A stretch of 60,847 bases of DNA from CAYMGM01 sp964390005 (GCA_964390005.1 CAYMGM010000011.1:1-60847), one strand, 5' to 3'; counted from the stretch's first letter, positions 1 to 8,776 are shown. Program-made: numbers and translations. Notes: generated by a model not told the origin, from the letters alone.

Positions 1-23
1 TCTGTGCCGTCTTTTCCTTTTGT

Positions 24-138
24 GTCATCCCCGCGGAGGCGGGGATCCAGAGGGCCTTTCGGTTTGCACGGGGGGATAAAAAGGAAGCGTCTTCTCTGAC
101 GGCCAAGCCCCCTGGATCCCCGCCTCCGCGGGGATGAC
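24..138. repeat. Inverted pair of GC-rich palindromic repeats (REP/BIME-like)
   Basis: Two perfect inverted copies of a 27-bp sequence lie at 24-50 and 112-138. Each copy itself contains the hairpin CCCCGC-ggag-GCGGGG. Such palindromes are dispersed extragenic repeats in many proteobacteria. Here they sit downstream of the rpoD terminator. The 61 bp between the copies show no reading frame that I can support. Confidence 0.8.
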
Positions 139-227
139 GAATGAGAGGGGACGATGCCAAAGGGTCGATGTCAGGCGAGGATCTGCCGTTCTAGGTGGCA
201 TACCCCTATACAGACGTGTTCTCCCCC

Positions 228-253
228 AAAAAACGGCTCCGGGCCCAGCCCGG
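228..253 (-). terminator. Rho-independent terminator of rpoD
   Basis: On the minus strand the stem CCGGGC-tgg-GCCCGG (239-253) begins a few bases after the rpoD stop and is followed by AGCCG and six T (228-233). This fits an intrinsic terminator for the dnaG-rpoD transcript. Confidence 0.65.
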
Positions 254-254
254 G

Positions 255-2702
255 CTAGGTGTCGAGGAAGCTGCGGAGTTTGCGGGAGCGGGAGGGGTGC
301 TTGAGTTTGCGCAGCGCCTTCGCTTCAATCTGACGAATACGTTCGCGCGTCACATTGAATTGCTGGCCCACTTCTTCCAACGTGTGATCCGTGTTCATCC
401 CAATCCCAAAACGCATGCGCAAAACACGCTCTTCGCGGGCGGTTAGCGTGGACAGAACGCGGGTCGTCGTTTCGCGCAAATTGCCCAAAATCGCCGCATC
501 CAAAGGCTGAACCGCATTCTTGTCTTCGATGAAATCGCCAAGATGCGAATCCTCTTCGTCACCAATCGGGGTTTCAAGGCTGATTGGCTCTTTCGCGATC
601 TTCAGAACCTTGCGGACCTTTTCGAGAGGCATATGCAACTTTTCAGCCAGTTCTTCCGGCGTCGGCTCGCGGCCGATTTCGTGCAGCATCTGGCGGCTGG
701 TGCGGACCAGCTTGTTGATCGTTTCAATCATATGCACCGGAATGCGGATTGTCCGCGCCTGATCGGCGATCGAGCGCGTGATCGCCTGGCGAATCCACCA
801 TGTGGCATAGGTCGAAAACTTATAGCCGCGCCGGTATTCAAACTTTTCGACCGCTTTCATCAGGCCGATGTTGCCCTCTTGAATAAGATCGAGGAACTGA
901 AGGCCGCGGTTCGTGTACTTTTTGGCGATGGAGATGACGAGACGCAAGTTGGCTTCGACCATTTCTTTTTTCGCGCGATTGGATTCACGCTCGCCCTTTT
1001 GGACGGTCGTGACAATGCGTTTGAAATCGTCGATGGGGAGGCCCGCTTCATCGCAGATCGCCGCAATTTCAGCGCGCAGACGATCAACGTCGCCTTCGTG
1101 CTTTTCTAAAAAGCGCGTCCAACCTTTGACTTCGGCGGCTTTGGGGGCTGCGCCCTTTGGCGCAAAAACATCTTCCAGCCAGTTGCGGTCAAGTTCGTGC
1201 CCGGCATAGCGCTTTAAAAAGTCGTCACGGCTGACGCTGGCGTCGATGGCATAGCGCATAATGCGGCCTTCGATGCCAAGCAAGCGGCGGTTCAGCGTGT
1301 AAAGCTGCTGGACCAATTGCTCAAGACGGTTGTTGTTCAGGCGGACCGTGCGAACCAAATCGACCAATTCGTCTTTGACTTGATCGAACTTTTTCGTGGC
1401 CTGCGGCGAGATTTCTTCGCCTTTTTGAATGGCGGCGTGGCGCTGCGTTTGCAGGCGGAACAGGCGGCCATAGGTCGCCGAGATCTTTTCAAACGTTTCG
1501 ATGACTTGCGGCTTGAGCTTTTCTTCCAAGACCGAAAGCGACAGGTTTTCGTCTTCGCCGTCGCCTTCAAAGGAATCTTCGCCTTCCGGCATCTCTTCGC
1601 CGTCGGATTCGTTTTCCGTTTCCGTGCTTTCGGCTTCTTCGCCCATCATCTCGCCTTCGTCGGACGGGCTGCCGCCATACGTGGCTTCTAAATCGATGAT
1701 GTCGCGCAAAAGGATCTTGTTGTCTTTCAACGCATCGTGCCAAGCCAAGATGGCTTGAATGGTCAGCGGCGATTCACAAATGCCGCCGATCATCATCTCG
1801 CGACCGGCTTCGATGCGTTTGGCAATGGCGATTTCGCCTTCGCGGCTTAACAGCTCGACTGAGCCCATTTCGCGCAGGTACAGGCGAACGGGATCGTCGG
1901 TACGGCCAATATCGGCTTCGTCGATATTGCCTTTGTCTTCTTCTTCGCTTTCGCCTTCTTCGCCGGACTTGGCACGGTTTTCGTCGTCTTCTTCGCCTTC
2001 TTCTTCGGTGACGGTGATGCCCATTTCGGACAGGGCCGCCATCGTATCTTCGATCAAGTCTGAATTGATTTTGTCTTGCGGCAGGGCGGCGTTGATTTCG
2101 TCAATCGTGACATAGCCGCGTTCCTTGCCGCGCTTGATCATCTTTTTGATGGCATCGACCGACGCATCCGAAAGCGCGTCATCGCCTTTATCGTCTTCTG
2201 CCTGCGCCGTTTTGGATTCGGGCGTTGCCGCGCGCGCGGCTTCGGGGCGCGGGGCGGGGGCTTTTTCAGGCGCAGATGCCGCGGTTTGCGGCGCTGCGGC
2301 TTTTTCTTTGGCGGCCTTGACGGGGGCGCTGGGTTTGGCGGCGGGCGCTTTTTTGGCCGTTTCTTTGGGAGGCGCGGCTTTGGTCGCTTTGACCGCTGTT
2401 TTCGGCGCGGGTTTAGCGGCTTTGGCTTGGGGGGCGCTGGCTTTGGTCGCCGTTTTCGCGGGCGCTTTGGCGGTGGGCTTTGCAGCTGCTTTAGGGGCTG
2501 CCTTGGGCGCTTTGGGGCTGACGGGTTTTTTCGCAGGCGCTTTGGCCGCAGGTTTGGCGGCTTTGGTCTTTGCGGCGGCCTTGGCGGGGGCTTTGCTGGC
2601 CGCTTTGGATGTCACTTTCGTTTCCGAACTTTTCGCTGGGGTTTTCTTGCTTGTCGCTTTGGTCGTTTTTTTATCGGACGCTTGCGTTTTTTTGCTGGCC
2701 AT
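255..2702 (-). CDS. rpoD: RNA polymerase primary sigma factor RpoD with Lys/Ala-rich N-terminal extension
   Basis: Housekeeping sigma-70 that directs RNA polymerase to promoters. The protein has about 815 residues. Residues 1-175 are a Lys/Ala/Pro-rich, histone-H1-like tail. A region 1.1-type segment follows, then region 1.2 (DPVRLYLREMG), an acidic non-conserved region, region 2 (NLRLVISIAKKY, then QFLDLIQEGNIGLMKAVEKF and YKFSTYATWWIRQAI) and region 4 with the HTH motif TLEEVGQQFNVTRERIRQIEA near the C-terminus. The E. coli protein is 613 aa, so most of the extra length is the tail. ATG 2702 is chosen over TTG 2711 because GAAAG lies about 9 bases upstream of it. It is downstream of dnaG in the same direction, as in the macromolecular-synthesis operon, but rpsU is not visible here. 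Confidence 0.97.
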   Translation of the reverse strand: MASKKTQASDKKTTKATSKKTPAKSSETKVTSKAASKAPAKAAAKTKAAKPAAKAPAKKPVSPKAPKAAPKAAAKPTAKAPAKTATKASAPQAKAAKPAPKTAVKATKAAPPKETAKKAPAAKPSAPVKAAKEKAAAPQTAASAPEKAPAPRPEAARAATPESKTAQAEDDKGDDALSDASVDAIKKMIKRGKERGYVTIDEINAALPQDKINSDLIEDTMAALSEMGITVTEEEGEEDDENRAKSGEEGESEEEDKGNIDEADIGRTDDPVRLYLREMGSVELLSREGEIAIAKRIEAGREMMIGGICESPLTIQAILAWHDALKDNKILLRDIIDLEATYGGSPSDEGEMMGEEAESTETENESDGEEMPEGEDSFEGDGEDENLSLSVLEEKLKPQVIETFEKISATYGRLFRLQTQRHAAIQKGEEISPQATKKFDQVKDELVDLVRTVRLNNNRLEQLVQQLYTLNRRLLGIEGRIMRYAIDASVSRDDFLKRYAGHELDRNWLEDVFAPKGAAPKAAEVKGWTRFLEKHEGDVDRLRAEIAAICDEAGLPIDDFKRIVTTVQKGERESNRAKKEMVEANLRLVISIAKKYTNRGLQFLDLIQEGNIGLMKAVEKFEYRRGYKFSTYATWWIRQAITRSIADQARTIRIPVHMIETINKLVRTSRQMLHEIGREPTPEELAEKLHMPLEKVRKVLKIAKEPISLETPIGDEEDSHLGDFIEDKNAVQPLDAAILGNLRETTTRVLSTLTAREERVLRMRFGIGMNTDHTLEEVGQQFNVTRERIRQIEAKALRKLKHPSRSRKLRSFLDT

Positions 2703-2794
2703 GACGCTCAACTTTCGTTCGGATCAAGGTTCTAAAAAGGGTCGTTACTTCAATCAAACCGTAAAGACTTCACTGGGGGAAAAAGGCGCTTCGA

Positions 2795-4741
2795 TCAAGA
2801 AACCACAATATCCTGACCGCCACCCGCGCTTTGGGCTGCATTTTCAGACAAAGCCGTTATCTCTTCGCGAAGAGAAAGGACACGCGCCCAATTCTCCGTC
2901 GAAGGGTCAGCCTCCCAGCGGCGCTTGGCTTCTTCCAATTCGGCTTCGACTGTTTCGCGCAAATGTGTCTTCCAAAAAAACTGCCACCCTTTTCGGGCCT
3001 CGTCCAGCGTAGCGCCCGGACGAGCGAAACGAGCATGCATATACGTCTCTGCGCAAAGTGCTTCGGCCAGCCCTTTTTGGCAGGCTTTTGCGCCATCCCC
3101 TTGGGACAAATGGCGATAAAGTTCCGCGGCGTCAAGGCTTTCATGCGAATCAGCCATCATAATTGTGATGACTTGTTGCCTTAATGCCTCCAATGACGGG
3201 TTGGTAAACGTGATCGAAACCAGATCTTCCCCGACCTCAGGGAAAAGCGCAGGGTTGTTAACTATCAGAGCCATAAGGACTTTTTCCATAAGCTCTTTCG
3301 CCCCACGCGGCTTTTGGGGGGCTTTTTCAGGCGGAAACACGCCGCGCTGCCACCCGGTGCCGCCTTTGCCCTTAAAAGGCGTTTTAAAGCCGCCCCGGCG
3401 GGGTGGGGGCGGGCCGAGGGGCTGCTGGGGCGAATCACCCTGCCAGCCGAAGGTTTGCGCCAATCTTTTTTGCAAAGCGTCTTTGTAAAGGGCGCGGAGG
3501 GCCGTATCGCCGATAGGGGCGATTTTTTCATTAAGCGCCGCAATCAGCGCCGCTTGGTCTTCGGGCGTTTGCAAACGGCGGCCTTGCAGGCATTGATCCC
3601 AGATCATGTCGATCAGCGGGCGCGCTTCGTCTAAAACGGCCTGCATGGCGCCAATGCCTTTGGCTTTGATCAGGCTATCGGGGTCTTCGGGCGGCGGCAG
3701 GGTCGCAATACGCACCGTATGGGCCGCCGTAATCAGGGGCAGGGCGCGTTCAACCGCGCGTGCCGCGGCACGCAGGCCTGCGCCGTCGCCGTCAAAGCAC
3801 AAGATGGGGCTGTAATCGCGCGTGGGGTCGCGCGTGGCGACGGGCGGCAGCAAGCGCCATAAAAGCGCCAGATGATCCGCTGTCATCGCTGTGCCCAAAG
3901 GCGCGACTGCGCCCGTAAAGCCCGCTTCGCAAAGCGCGATGACATCCATATAGCCTTCGACGACGATCAAGGGCTGACCCGTGCCGACCGCGCCGCGCGC
4001 GCGCGACAGGCCGTACAAAAGCCTGCCTTTATGGAACAGCGGATGATCGGGCGAGTTTAAATATTTCGGCTCGCCCCCATCCATGACGCGCCCGCCAAAA
4101 GCAACCGTGCGCCCACGCGCGTCGCCAACCGGGAAGATGACGCGGTGGCGGAAAAAACCGAAATAATCGGGGCGATCGGCCGCTTTTTTGGCAAGCCCCA
4201 CTTTTTCCATTTCTTCGAGCGAAAAGCCTTCGGCTTGCATCGCTTTGATCAGCGCTTTGGCGTCGTTGGGGGCATAGCCTAAGCGGTGGCGCGTCAGCGT
4301 CTCGCCCGACAGGCCCCGGTGCGCCAGATATTCAAGCGCGCCGCGCCCGCTGGGGCTGCGTAGCTGGGATTCAAACCAGACCGTTGCGCGTTCTAATAAA
4401 TGGTAAAGCTGCTTTTCTTGGTCGTATTTCTCCCGCATCGCGGGCGTTTCTTTGGGAACCTCGAGGCCCGCTTGGGCGGCAAGAGCCTCAATCGCCTCGG
4501 GGAAGCTTAGGTTATCGTGGCGCATCGTAAAGCCGATGATATCGCCATGCGCGCCGCAGCCAAAGCAGTGGAAAAAGCCTTTATCGTCGTTGATGTAAAA
4601 GCTGGGCGTCTTTTCATGGTGAAACGGGCAGCAGGCTTTGAACTCGCGCCCCGCACGCACGATCTTCAGACGCCGTCCGATCAGATCGGACAGCGGCAGG
4701 CGCGCGCGCAACTCATCAAGAAAGGCTGGGGGAAAGCTCAT
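2795..4741 (-). CDS. dnaG: DNA primase DnaG
   Basis: Synthesises RNA primers at the replication fork, where it works with the DnaB helicase (also in this window). The protein has 648 aa. The N-terminal CHC2 zinc finger has ligands C38, H41, C59 and C62 in CPFHHEKTPSF and FHCFGCGAHGD. The TOPRIM catalytic core has VVEGYMDVIAL (the conserved Glu) near residue 260 and the metal-binding FDGDGAG near 317. A Gly/Pro/Lys-rich linker near 430-460 precedes the C-terminal DnaB-interaction domain. The gap to rpoD is about 90 bp with no clear terminator, so co-transcription is likely. Confidence 0.97.
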   Translation of the reverse strand: MSFPPAFLDELRARLPLSDLIGRRLKIVRAGREFKACCPFHHEKTPSFYINDDKGFFHCFGCGAHGDIIGFTMRHDNLSFPEAIEALAAQAGLEVPKETPAMREKYDQEKQLYHLLERATVWFESQLRSPSGRGALEYLAHRGLSGETLTRHRLGYAPNDAKALIKAMQAEGFSLEEMEKVGLAKKAADRPDYFGFFRHRVIFPVGDARGRTVAFGGRVMDGGEPKYLNSPDHPLFHKGRLLYGLSRARGAVGTGQPLIVVEGYMDVIALCEAGFTGAVAPLGTAMTADHLALLWRLLPPVATRDPTRDYSPILCFDGDGAGLRAAARAVERALPLITAAHTVRIATLPPPEDPDSLIKAKGIGAMQAVLDEARPLIDMIWDQCLQGRRLQTPEDQAALIAALNEKIAPIGDTALRALYKDALQKRLAQTFGWQGDSPQQPLGPPPPRRGGFKTPFKGKGGTGWQRGVFPPEKAPQKPRGAKELMEKVLMALIVNNPALFPEVGEDLVSITFTNPSLEALRQQVITIMMADSHESLDAAELYRHLSQGDGAKACQKGLAEALCAETYMHARFARPGATLDEARKGWQFFWKTHLRETVEAELEEAKRRWEADPSTENWARVLSLREEITALSENAAQSAGGGQDIVVS

Positions 4742-4883
4742 CCGCCGAAAGAATGTCCGTTAACCAAGGTGTTGTGAAAAAACGCATTATAGACAAGCAG
4801 GCTTTACAAAGAAACCCCGATGGTGGAAGAAAGAAGAAAGAGATTTTCTGTCTTTAAATAGTTCGTTCATGAAAGGGATAGGG

Positions 4884-5552
4884 ATGTTGCCTGATACGAA
4901 AAATTCGCGCCAAGCCTATGCTTATTTTAAAGAAAAGGCTCAGCACGATGCTGCTATTGATGAAATGCTTCAAGAAGGCAGGATGAAAAAAAACTCTGTC
5001 AAAGAGCTTGAGCTGATGGTGGCAAAAGCGTTGGTCGATCATGCCTATGTTGATACGCAGCGCTACCTTGCATCAAAACAAAGATTTGTCGGGCACGAAG
5101 ACGAACTTTTCCCCGGCTTTTTTGTAGGTGATGTTTTGAGACGCATCGGCTGGCAGGCGCGGTTTGCTTTTCCAGACGACGTGCAGGCCTATGAGCATGG
5201 CTTTGGTAGCTATGGGTTTAGTTTGTATCGCTTTGAGTCTCCCAAAACGTACACAGACTATGTCAGCGTGATGTTGCGTCTAGACAAGATGACGAACGAG
5301 ATGATTGTAGCCAAGGCGCTGACGCCGCCGAAAGAGATCCCCACGCAAGGCGAGGTCATTGCGCGCTTCGGCCACAAAGATCACATGCTGTATGCCAATA
5401 ACGGGCATACGCCCGATGAGCCGACCGATGTGGATGAGCAGGTGCGGCGGATTGTTAATTATATTGCGCCTGCGTTGCCCGGACGGGGAGCAAAAAGACA
5501 GTTTTTAGAAGGGGTCCTTGCTCGGCGCGAAGCATTGAAGCTTGCTTGTTAA
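4884..5552 (+). CDS. Hypothetical protein, unknown family
   Basis: 222 aa, not recognised. Soluble, with a charged N-terminal helical part and no signal peptide or membrane segment. The middle (about residues 70-140) is rich in aromatic and beta-type segments (GFGSYGFSLYRFESP, YTDYVSVMLRLDK). The C-terminus is helical and ends near ALPGRG. ATG 4884 is preferred over the in-frame ATG 4869 because GAAAGGGATAGGG directly precedes it. It is divergent from dnaG and is followed by a strong terminator, so it is probably monocistronic. It is the first of a run of unknown genes between dnaG and yqeY. Confidence 0.75.
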   Translation: MLPDTKNSRQAYAYFKEKAQHDAAIDEMLQEGRMKKNSVKELELMVAKALVDHAYVDTQRYLASKQRFVGHEDELFPGFFVGDVLRRIGWQARFAFPDDVQAYEHGFGSYGFSLYRFESPKTYTDYVSVMLRLDKMTNEMIVAKALTPPKEIPTQGEVIARFGHKDHMLYANNGHTPDEPTDVDEQVRRIVNYIAPALPGRGAKRQFLEGVLARREALKLAC

Positions 5553-5572
5553 GTTTTGGCGAACCCTACAAT

Positions 5573-5602
5573 AAAAGCGGGTTAACCATACCCGCTTTTT
5601 TT
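5573..5602 (+). terminator. Rho-independent terminator
   Basis: AAAAGCGGGT-taaccat-ACCCGCTTTTTTT: a 10-bp perfect stem with a T-run, 20 bp after the stop of the upstream unknown gene. Confidence 0.85.
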
Positions 5603-5704
5603 ATGCCCGTTTTTTTATGGTTGAAAGTTTTGCGGAACTTGCTTCGTGCCGATAGGGTCGAGACGGAAAAACCGTGTTGCCGTGAGATCAGGTTTTGAGA
5701 GGTT

Positions 5705-6169
5705 ATGGATATTACGCCCTATTTTGCGCGTTTTGCGCATCTAAAAGCGCTGCAGGGCGATCCTTTGACCTATGTGGGGCGTTATGTAACGACAGCCATC
5801 GGCGGTATTGCGCGGCGGATGTGCGTCCGCGAAGCTTGCGGAACCCGTGTGATTGAAAATCGTGTTGGGCATTTTCACGCGTTATCTTTTTTAAGGGCAC
5901 CCGGGGATGTGCCAAGTTTGACTTTGTTATGGGGGGCGATGCCCGATCGTCGGCGCGACCGTCAAACATGTCTTGTCGCCGATGTGACGCCTCAAAAAGG
6001 GCGGACGCAAAAAGCGGATTTGGTGGTCCGTTTCGATTTATCAGGCAAGGAGGTTTTGATTTGTCTGTTAAGCGAACACCCAACAGATCCCAGCGAGAAA
6101 CTTCAAGAAGGGATTGGCAAAATCCTGGCTTACACACGCGGCAAGTTAGCAACCTGTTCGCGAACATAA
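5705..6169 (+). CDS. Hypothetical protein, unknown family
   Basis: 154 aa, not recognised. No signal peptide or membrane segment. Three Cys lie at about residues 40-90. The second half contains likely beta strands (QTCLVADVTP, ADLVVRFDLS, EVLICLLSE) followed by a C-terminal helix. GAGAGG lies just upstream of ATG 5705. The next gene starts 22 bp downstream on the same strand, which suggests a three-gene operon (5705-7341) that ends at the terminator near 7400. Function cannot be inferred. Confidence 0.7.
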   Translation: MDITPYFARFAHLKALQGDPLTYVGRYVTTAIGGIARRMCVREACGTRVIENRVGHFHALSFLRAPGDVPSLTLLWGAMPDRRRDRQTCLVADVTPQKGRTQKADLVVRFDLSGKEVLICLLSEHPTDPSEKLQEGIGKILAYTRGKLATCSRT

Positions 6170-6191
6170 AAAAAGAGGGAGGAGAAAAACA

Positions 6192-6740
6192 ATGACGATG
6201 GGGACGATTTTTCAAGAAGCTTTGATCGCGGCGAAAGGCGAAGTCGCCAAGCGGGCCCTGAGTAAATGTAATGGGGCCGCTGGTGATAAAAAAGGCGTTA
6301 TGACTTTTTTTGATGACGTTTATGCCCAGTTAGGAACTGTCATTGGCCATATGTATGGCGACGTGCTTGTTATGCGCCGGAAGCCTTTGCGGGCCGATGC
6401 CGAAGCCTTGCAGATCTTTTCAAAGGGGAAAGAAAAAGAGCCTGTTCTTGACCTTGTTTTGGCTTCGCTTGATGCAGGGCGTAGTTTGATGATTTCAACC
6501 TATGAGATTTTAGCCAGTGATCGCCTGCTTCCGAAGGAAACCGTCGCGTTCTTTCGGCTCTCTGACGACAAGATCATGGGACTTCGCGTGAAGTCGGGGA
6601 TGCAAGTGTCGGCAGCCGACGAAGTTGGCGCCCTCCTTTCCTATGTTGCGGCGCGATTGCCGCGCGTTCCGGAAGGCAAGTCATTACCTGCGTCTCTAAT
6701 ACCAAAGCCAACGGGTGACCATGGACTGAAATATTTATGA
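6192..6740 (+). CDS. Hypothetical protein, unknown family
   Basis: 182 aa, not recognised. It is preceded by a strong Shine-Dalgarno sequence (GAGGGAGGAG) 6 bp before the ATG. The N-terminal third is helical. The middle contains VLDLVLASLDAGRSLM, and the later strand-like FFRLSDDKIMGLRVKSG is followed by a helix ending in AARLPRVPEG. The C-terminal helix ending in 'LP' is loosely reminiscent of the genes at 4884 and 6763. Distant paralogy is possible but not shown. It is in an operon with the flanking unknown genes (22-bp gaps on both sides). Confidence 0.75.
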   Translation: MTMGTIFQEALIAAKGEVAKRALSKCNGAAGDKKGVMTFFDDVYAQLGTVIGHMYGDVLVMRRKPLRADAEALQIFSKGKEKEPVLDLVLASLDAGRSLMISTYEILASDRLLPKETVAFFRLSDDKIMGLRVKSGMQVSAADEVGALLSYVAARLPRVPEGKSLPASLIPKPTGDHGLKYL

Positions 6741-6762
6741 TTGAAGTGAAAAGGAAAAAAAC

Positions 6763-7341
6763 ATGATGGAAGAAGCTAAACAAACTTTGCAAAAGGTTCA
6801 CCATGCCGTCGAAACGCTCGTGCGGCAGGCGCAAGATCAAGCGAAAGAGGCTAAGCCGTCCGAATATTTGATCACCTATGTCAATAACGTTATGGAAAAT
6901 CTGTCACAGGGAATCGATACGCTTTACGGCGGTGCGAAGAGCCATTATCAAGTCGGTATTTCAAAATACCTTCTTGGAAGCCGTGCGCTGAACTTTGTCG
7001 ATGAAAAGGGGCGCTGGGATCGTTGTTGCTTTTTGTGGACGGCTGATGTGGGCTCGTGGCATCTCTCCGAAGAAGAGAGAAAGGCCGCGCAGGTCGTTCA
7101 CATTGACTCCGGGGTTTGGGATAAAGCTGGGACGGGGTTTGTGCGTCTAATGACGATCGCGCGGTTTAAGCTTTCGCATGAACAGCAGGCTGCCCTTATG
7201 GCAGGGCAGCAGCCATTGGTCGGCGACTTGTTCATGGCGACGAGCGATGCTGTTTCGCGCGTTATCCGTGAATTGCCCGCTCCGCCGGGACGCATCGCGC
7301 GTGCGATGGCCTATGGAGCTGAAAATGGAATCGTTCCATAA
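6763..7341 (+). CDS. Hypothetical protein, unknown family
   Basis: 192 aa, not recognised. The ATG follows AAAAGGA. The first about 70 residues are amphipathic and helical and look coiled-coil-like (QTLQKVHHAVETLVRQAQDQ). A more globular part follows with Trp and Cys (WDRCCFLWTADVGSWHL) and a C-terminal helical part. There is no signal peptide or membrane segment. It is the last gene of the putative operon 5705-7341. Just after the stop there are imperfect AT-rich repeats of AAAATGGAATC and then a strong terminator. Confidence 0.75.
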   Translation: MMEEAKQTLQKVHHAVETLVRQAQDQAKEAKPSEYLITYVNNVMENLSQGIDTLYGGAKSHYQVGISKYLLGSRALNFVDEKGRWDRCCFLWTADVGSWHLSEEERKAAQVVHIDSGVWDKAGTGFVRLMTIARFKLSHEQQAALMAGQQPLVGDLFMATSDAVSRVIRELPAPPGRIARAMAYGAENGIVP

Positions 7342-7384
7342 TAAAATGGAATCATTCTAAAATTATTTTGAATGAATCCAAGAA

Positions 7385-7417
7385 AGAAAAAGGCGCCTGT
7401 TTGTGGCGCCTTTTTTT
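7385..7417. terminator. Bidirectional terminator between convergent genes
   Basis: AAAAAGGCGCC-tgtttgt-GGCGCCTTTTTTT forms a stem with A-run and T-run on opposite sides, so it can terminate both the plus-strand unknown operon and the minus-strand gene ending at 7423. Confidence 0.85.
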
Positions 7418-7422
7418 GAACT

Positions 7423-8112
7423 TTACATCGGTGCCGCGCGGCGTGGGGTGAAAAGGCGGTTGCGGGGGATTTCGATCCTGTTTTCTTTGGCGCTTTCGGC
7501 CATGGACGTGACGAAATTGTAGCTGAATTCGCTGCCATCCAAATAGGTACCCGTAAGGCGCGCCGGGCTGATCCAAAGAAAGTTTGGGTTCAAAAGGTCT
7601 TTGTCTTCAATGACAAAACAGGCGCTTTTTTGCGCTTCTCGGTCCGGTGTGCAAGGGATTGATTGAACCCACGGCGGCGGAGAGGACAGATCCTCAAGCT
7701 TAAGCAGGCGTTGAAAAGATCTGCGGTTCACCTTCCAAATATCGAAAGCGATGGAGGCAATGGTTTCCGGAGCACAAAGGCTCAGGCCAATTTGAAGTTT
7801 GGTTTCTGTGGGGGCCTCGATAAAGCCGTCGCAGACAACGGGTTTGGCGGGTGTGGTGACAAAAGCCGTGACAATCGATGCGGATAAGACGGCCAGATAA
7901 TCCTGTAACCCCTGAAATCGTGGATAAAGGCTGATCCGATCAACTTCTTGATCCCAATGCGCTGCATGCGCGGCATGTTCGGCAGCAAACGGGCTGTCTC
8001 CGTTGATTTTGCTGTCGCCATTAGGTTCGGTGGCGCGGCCCTTACGTACCTGATAGGCCAGCTGCGGAAGCTTGTCGTGGGGACGGAGGGGAAGAGGGGG
8101 GAAGAGGCTCAT
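7423..8112 (-). CDS. Hypothetical protein, unknown family
   Basis: 229 aa, not recognised. AGGAG lies 7 bp before ATG 8112. A possible short hydrophobic segment (AVLSASIVTAFVTTPA, about residues 75-90) is followed by a Cys-containing central region (VVCDGFIEAP, GLSLCAPETIASIAFDIWK, IPCTPDREAQKSACFVIED). The tail is Arg-rich. No catalytic motif is visible. It lies directly downstream of yqeY on the same strand, but the yqeY terminator lies between them, so it probably has its own promoter. Confidence 0.72.
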   Translation of the reverse strand: MSLFPPLPLRPHDKLPQLAYQVRKGRATEPNGDSKINGDSPFAAEHAAHAAHWDQEVDRISLYPRFQGLQDYLAVLSASIVTAFVTTPAKPVVCDGFIEAPTETKLQIGLSLCAPETIASIAFDIWKVNRRSFQRLLKLEDLSSPPPWVQSIPCTPDREAQKSACFVIEDKDLLNPNFLWISPARLTGTYLDGSEFSYNFVTSMAESAKENRIEIPRNRLFTPRRAAPM

Positions 8113-8136
8113 TTATATCTCCTATATCTTCGTTCT

Positions 8137-8179
8137 AAAAAAAGAAGGGCGACGCTTAAAAAAAAGGCGCGCCGCCCTT
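8137..8179 (-). terminator. Rho-independent terminator of yqeY
   Basis: On the minus strand AAGGGCGGCGC pairs with GCGTCGCCCTT (one G-T pair) around a T-rich loop. It is followed by C and seven T. It begins about 10 bp after the yqeY stop. Confidence 0.8.
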
Positions 8180-8188
8180 TGGCTGACT

Positions 8189-8647
8189 TTAACCGCCAAG
8201 CTGGCTTTTGACCAGACCGCCCGCTTTGCTGAAATCCATCTGGCCTGCATAGGCGGCTTTTAACGCGCCCATGACTTTGCCCATATCCTTAATAGACGCG
8301 GCGCCGGTCTCGGCCACGATTTTGGCGATGGCGGCCTTGATTTCATCGTCGGTCATTTGTTGGGGCAGAAAACGCTCAATCACCGCGATTTCGCCCTGTT
8401 CCTGATCGACCAGGTCCTGCCGTCCGCCTTTTTCGTACATCGCGACCGATTCGCGCCGCTGCTTGATCATGCCCTGCATCATGGCGCAGATTTCGTCGTC
8501 TTTGATGCCGTCCATGTTGCCCTTGCTGCGGGCCGCAATGTCTTGATCCTTCAACTTCGCCATGATCAGGCGAATGGCCGCAACATCTTGGGTTTCTTTC
8601 GCGATCATCGCGGTTTTTAGCGCTTCTTTCAGCTGATCTCTTAACAT
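8189..8647 (-). CDS. yqeY: GatB/YqeY domain-containing protein
   Basis: 152 aa, the normal family length. YqeY proteins resemble the tail domain of the GatB subunit of tRNA amidotransferase; their exact role is not established. Family features seen are the N-terminal helix (LRDQLKEALKTAMIAKE), the central KQRRESVAMYEKGGRQDLVDQE and IERFLPQQMTDDEI, and the C-terminal DMGKVMGALKAAYAG with FSKAGGLVKSQL. It is divergent from carA across a 129-bp spacer that must hold both promoters. In many alphaproteobacteria yqeY is next to dnaG; here five unknown genes separate them. Confidence 0.93.
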   Translation of the reverse strand: MLRDQLKEALKTAMIAKETQDVAAIRLIMAKLKDQDIAARSKGNMDGIKDDEICAMMQGMIKQRRESVAMYEKGGRQDLVDQEQGEIAVIERFLPQQMTDDEIKAAIAKIVAETGAASIKDMGKVMGALKAAYAGQMDFSKAGGLVKSQLGG

Positions 8648-8776
8648 GGAAAACTCTCTTTTTTGTCGTTCTTGTGGATAGTTGGCTTTTTCTTTTTCTT
8701 TCCTCTTGCCAAGAGGGGGGTGTTTCTGCTTATTTCTGGCCGTTTGACCTGAACTTCACCGAAACAGTTAGAGCAT

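Noticed and set aside
2076..2735. Long plus-strand open frames opposite the rpoD tail (Gly/Phe/Arg-rich and Ala/Leu-rich)
   Set aside because: They are antisense shadows of the GC-rich Lys/Ala codons of rpoD with no ribosome-binding site.
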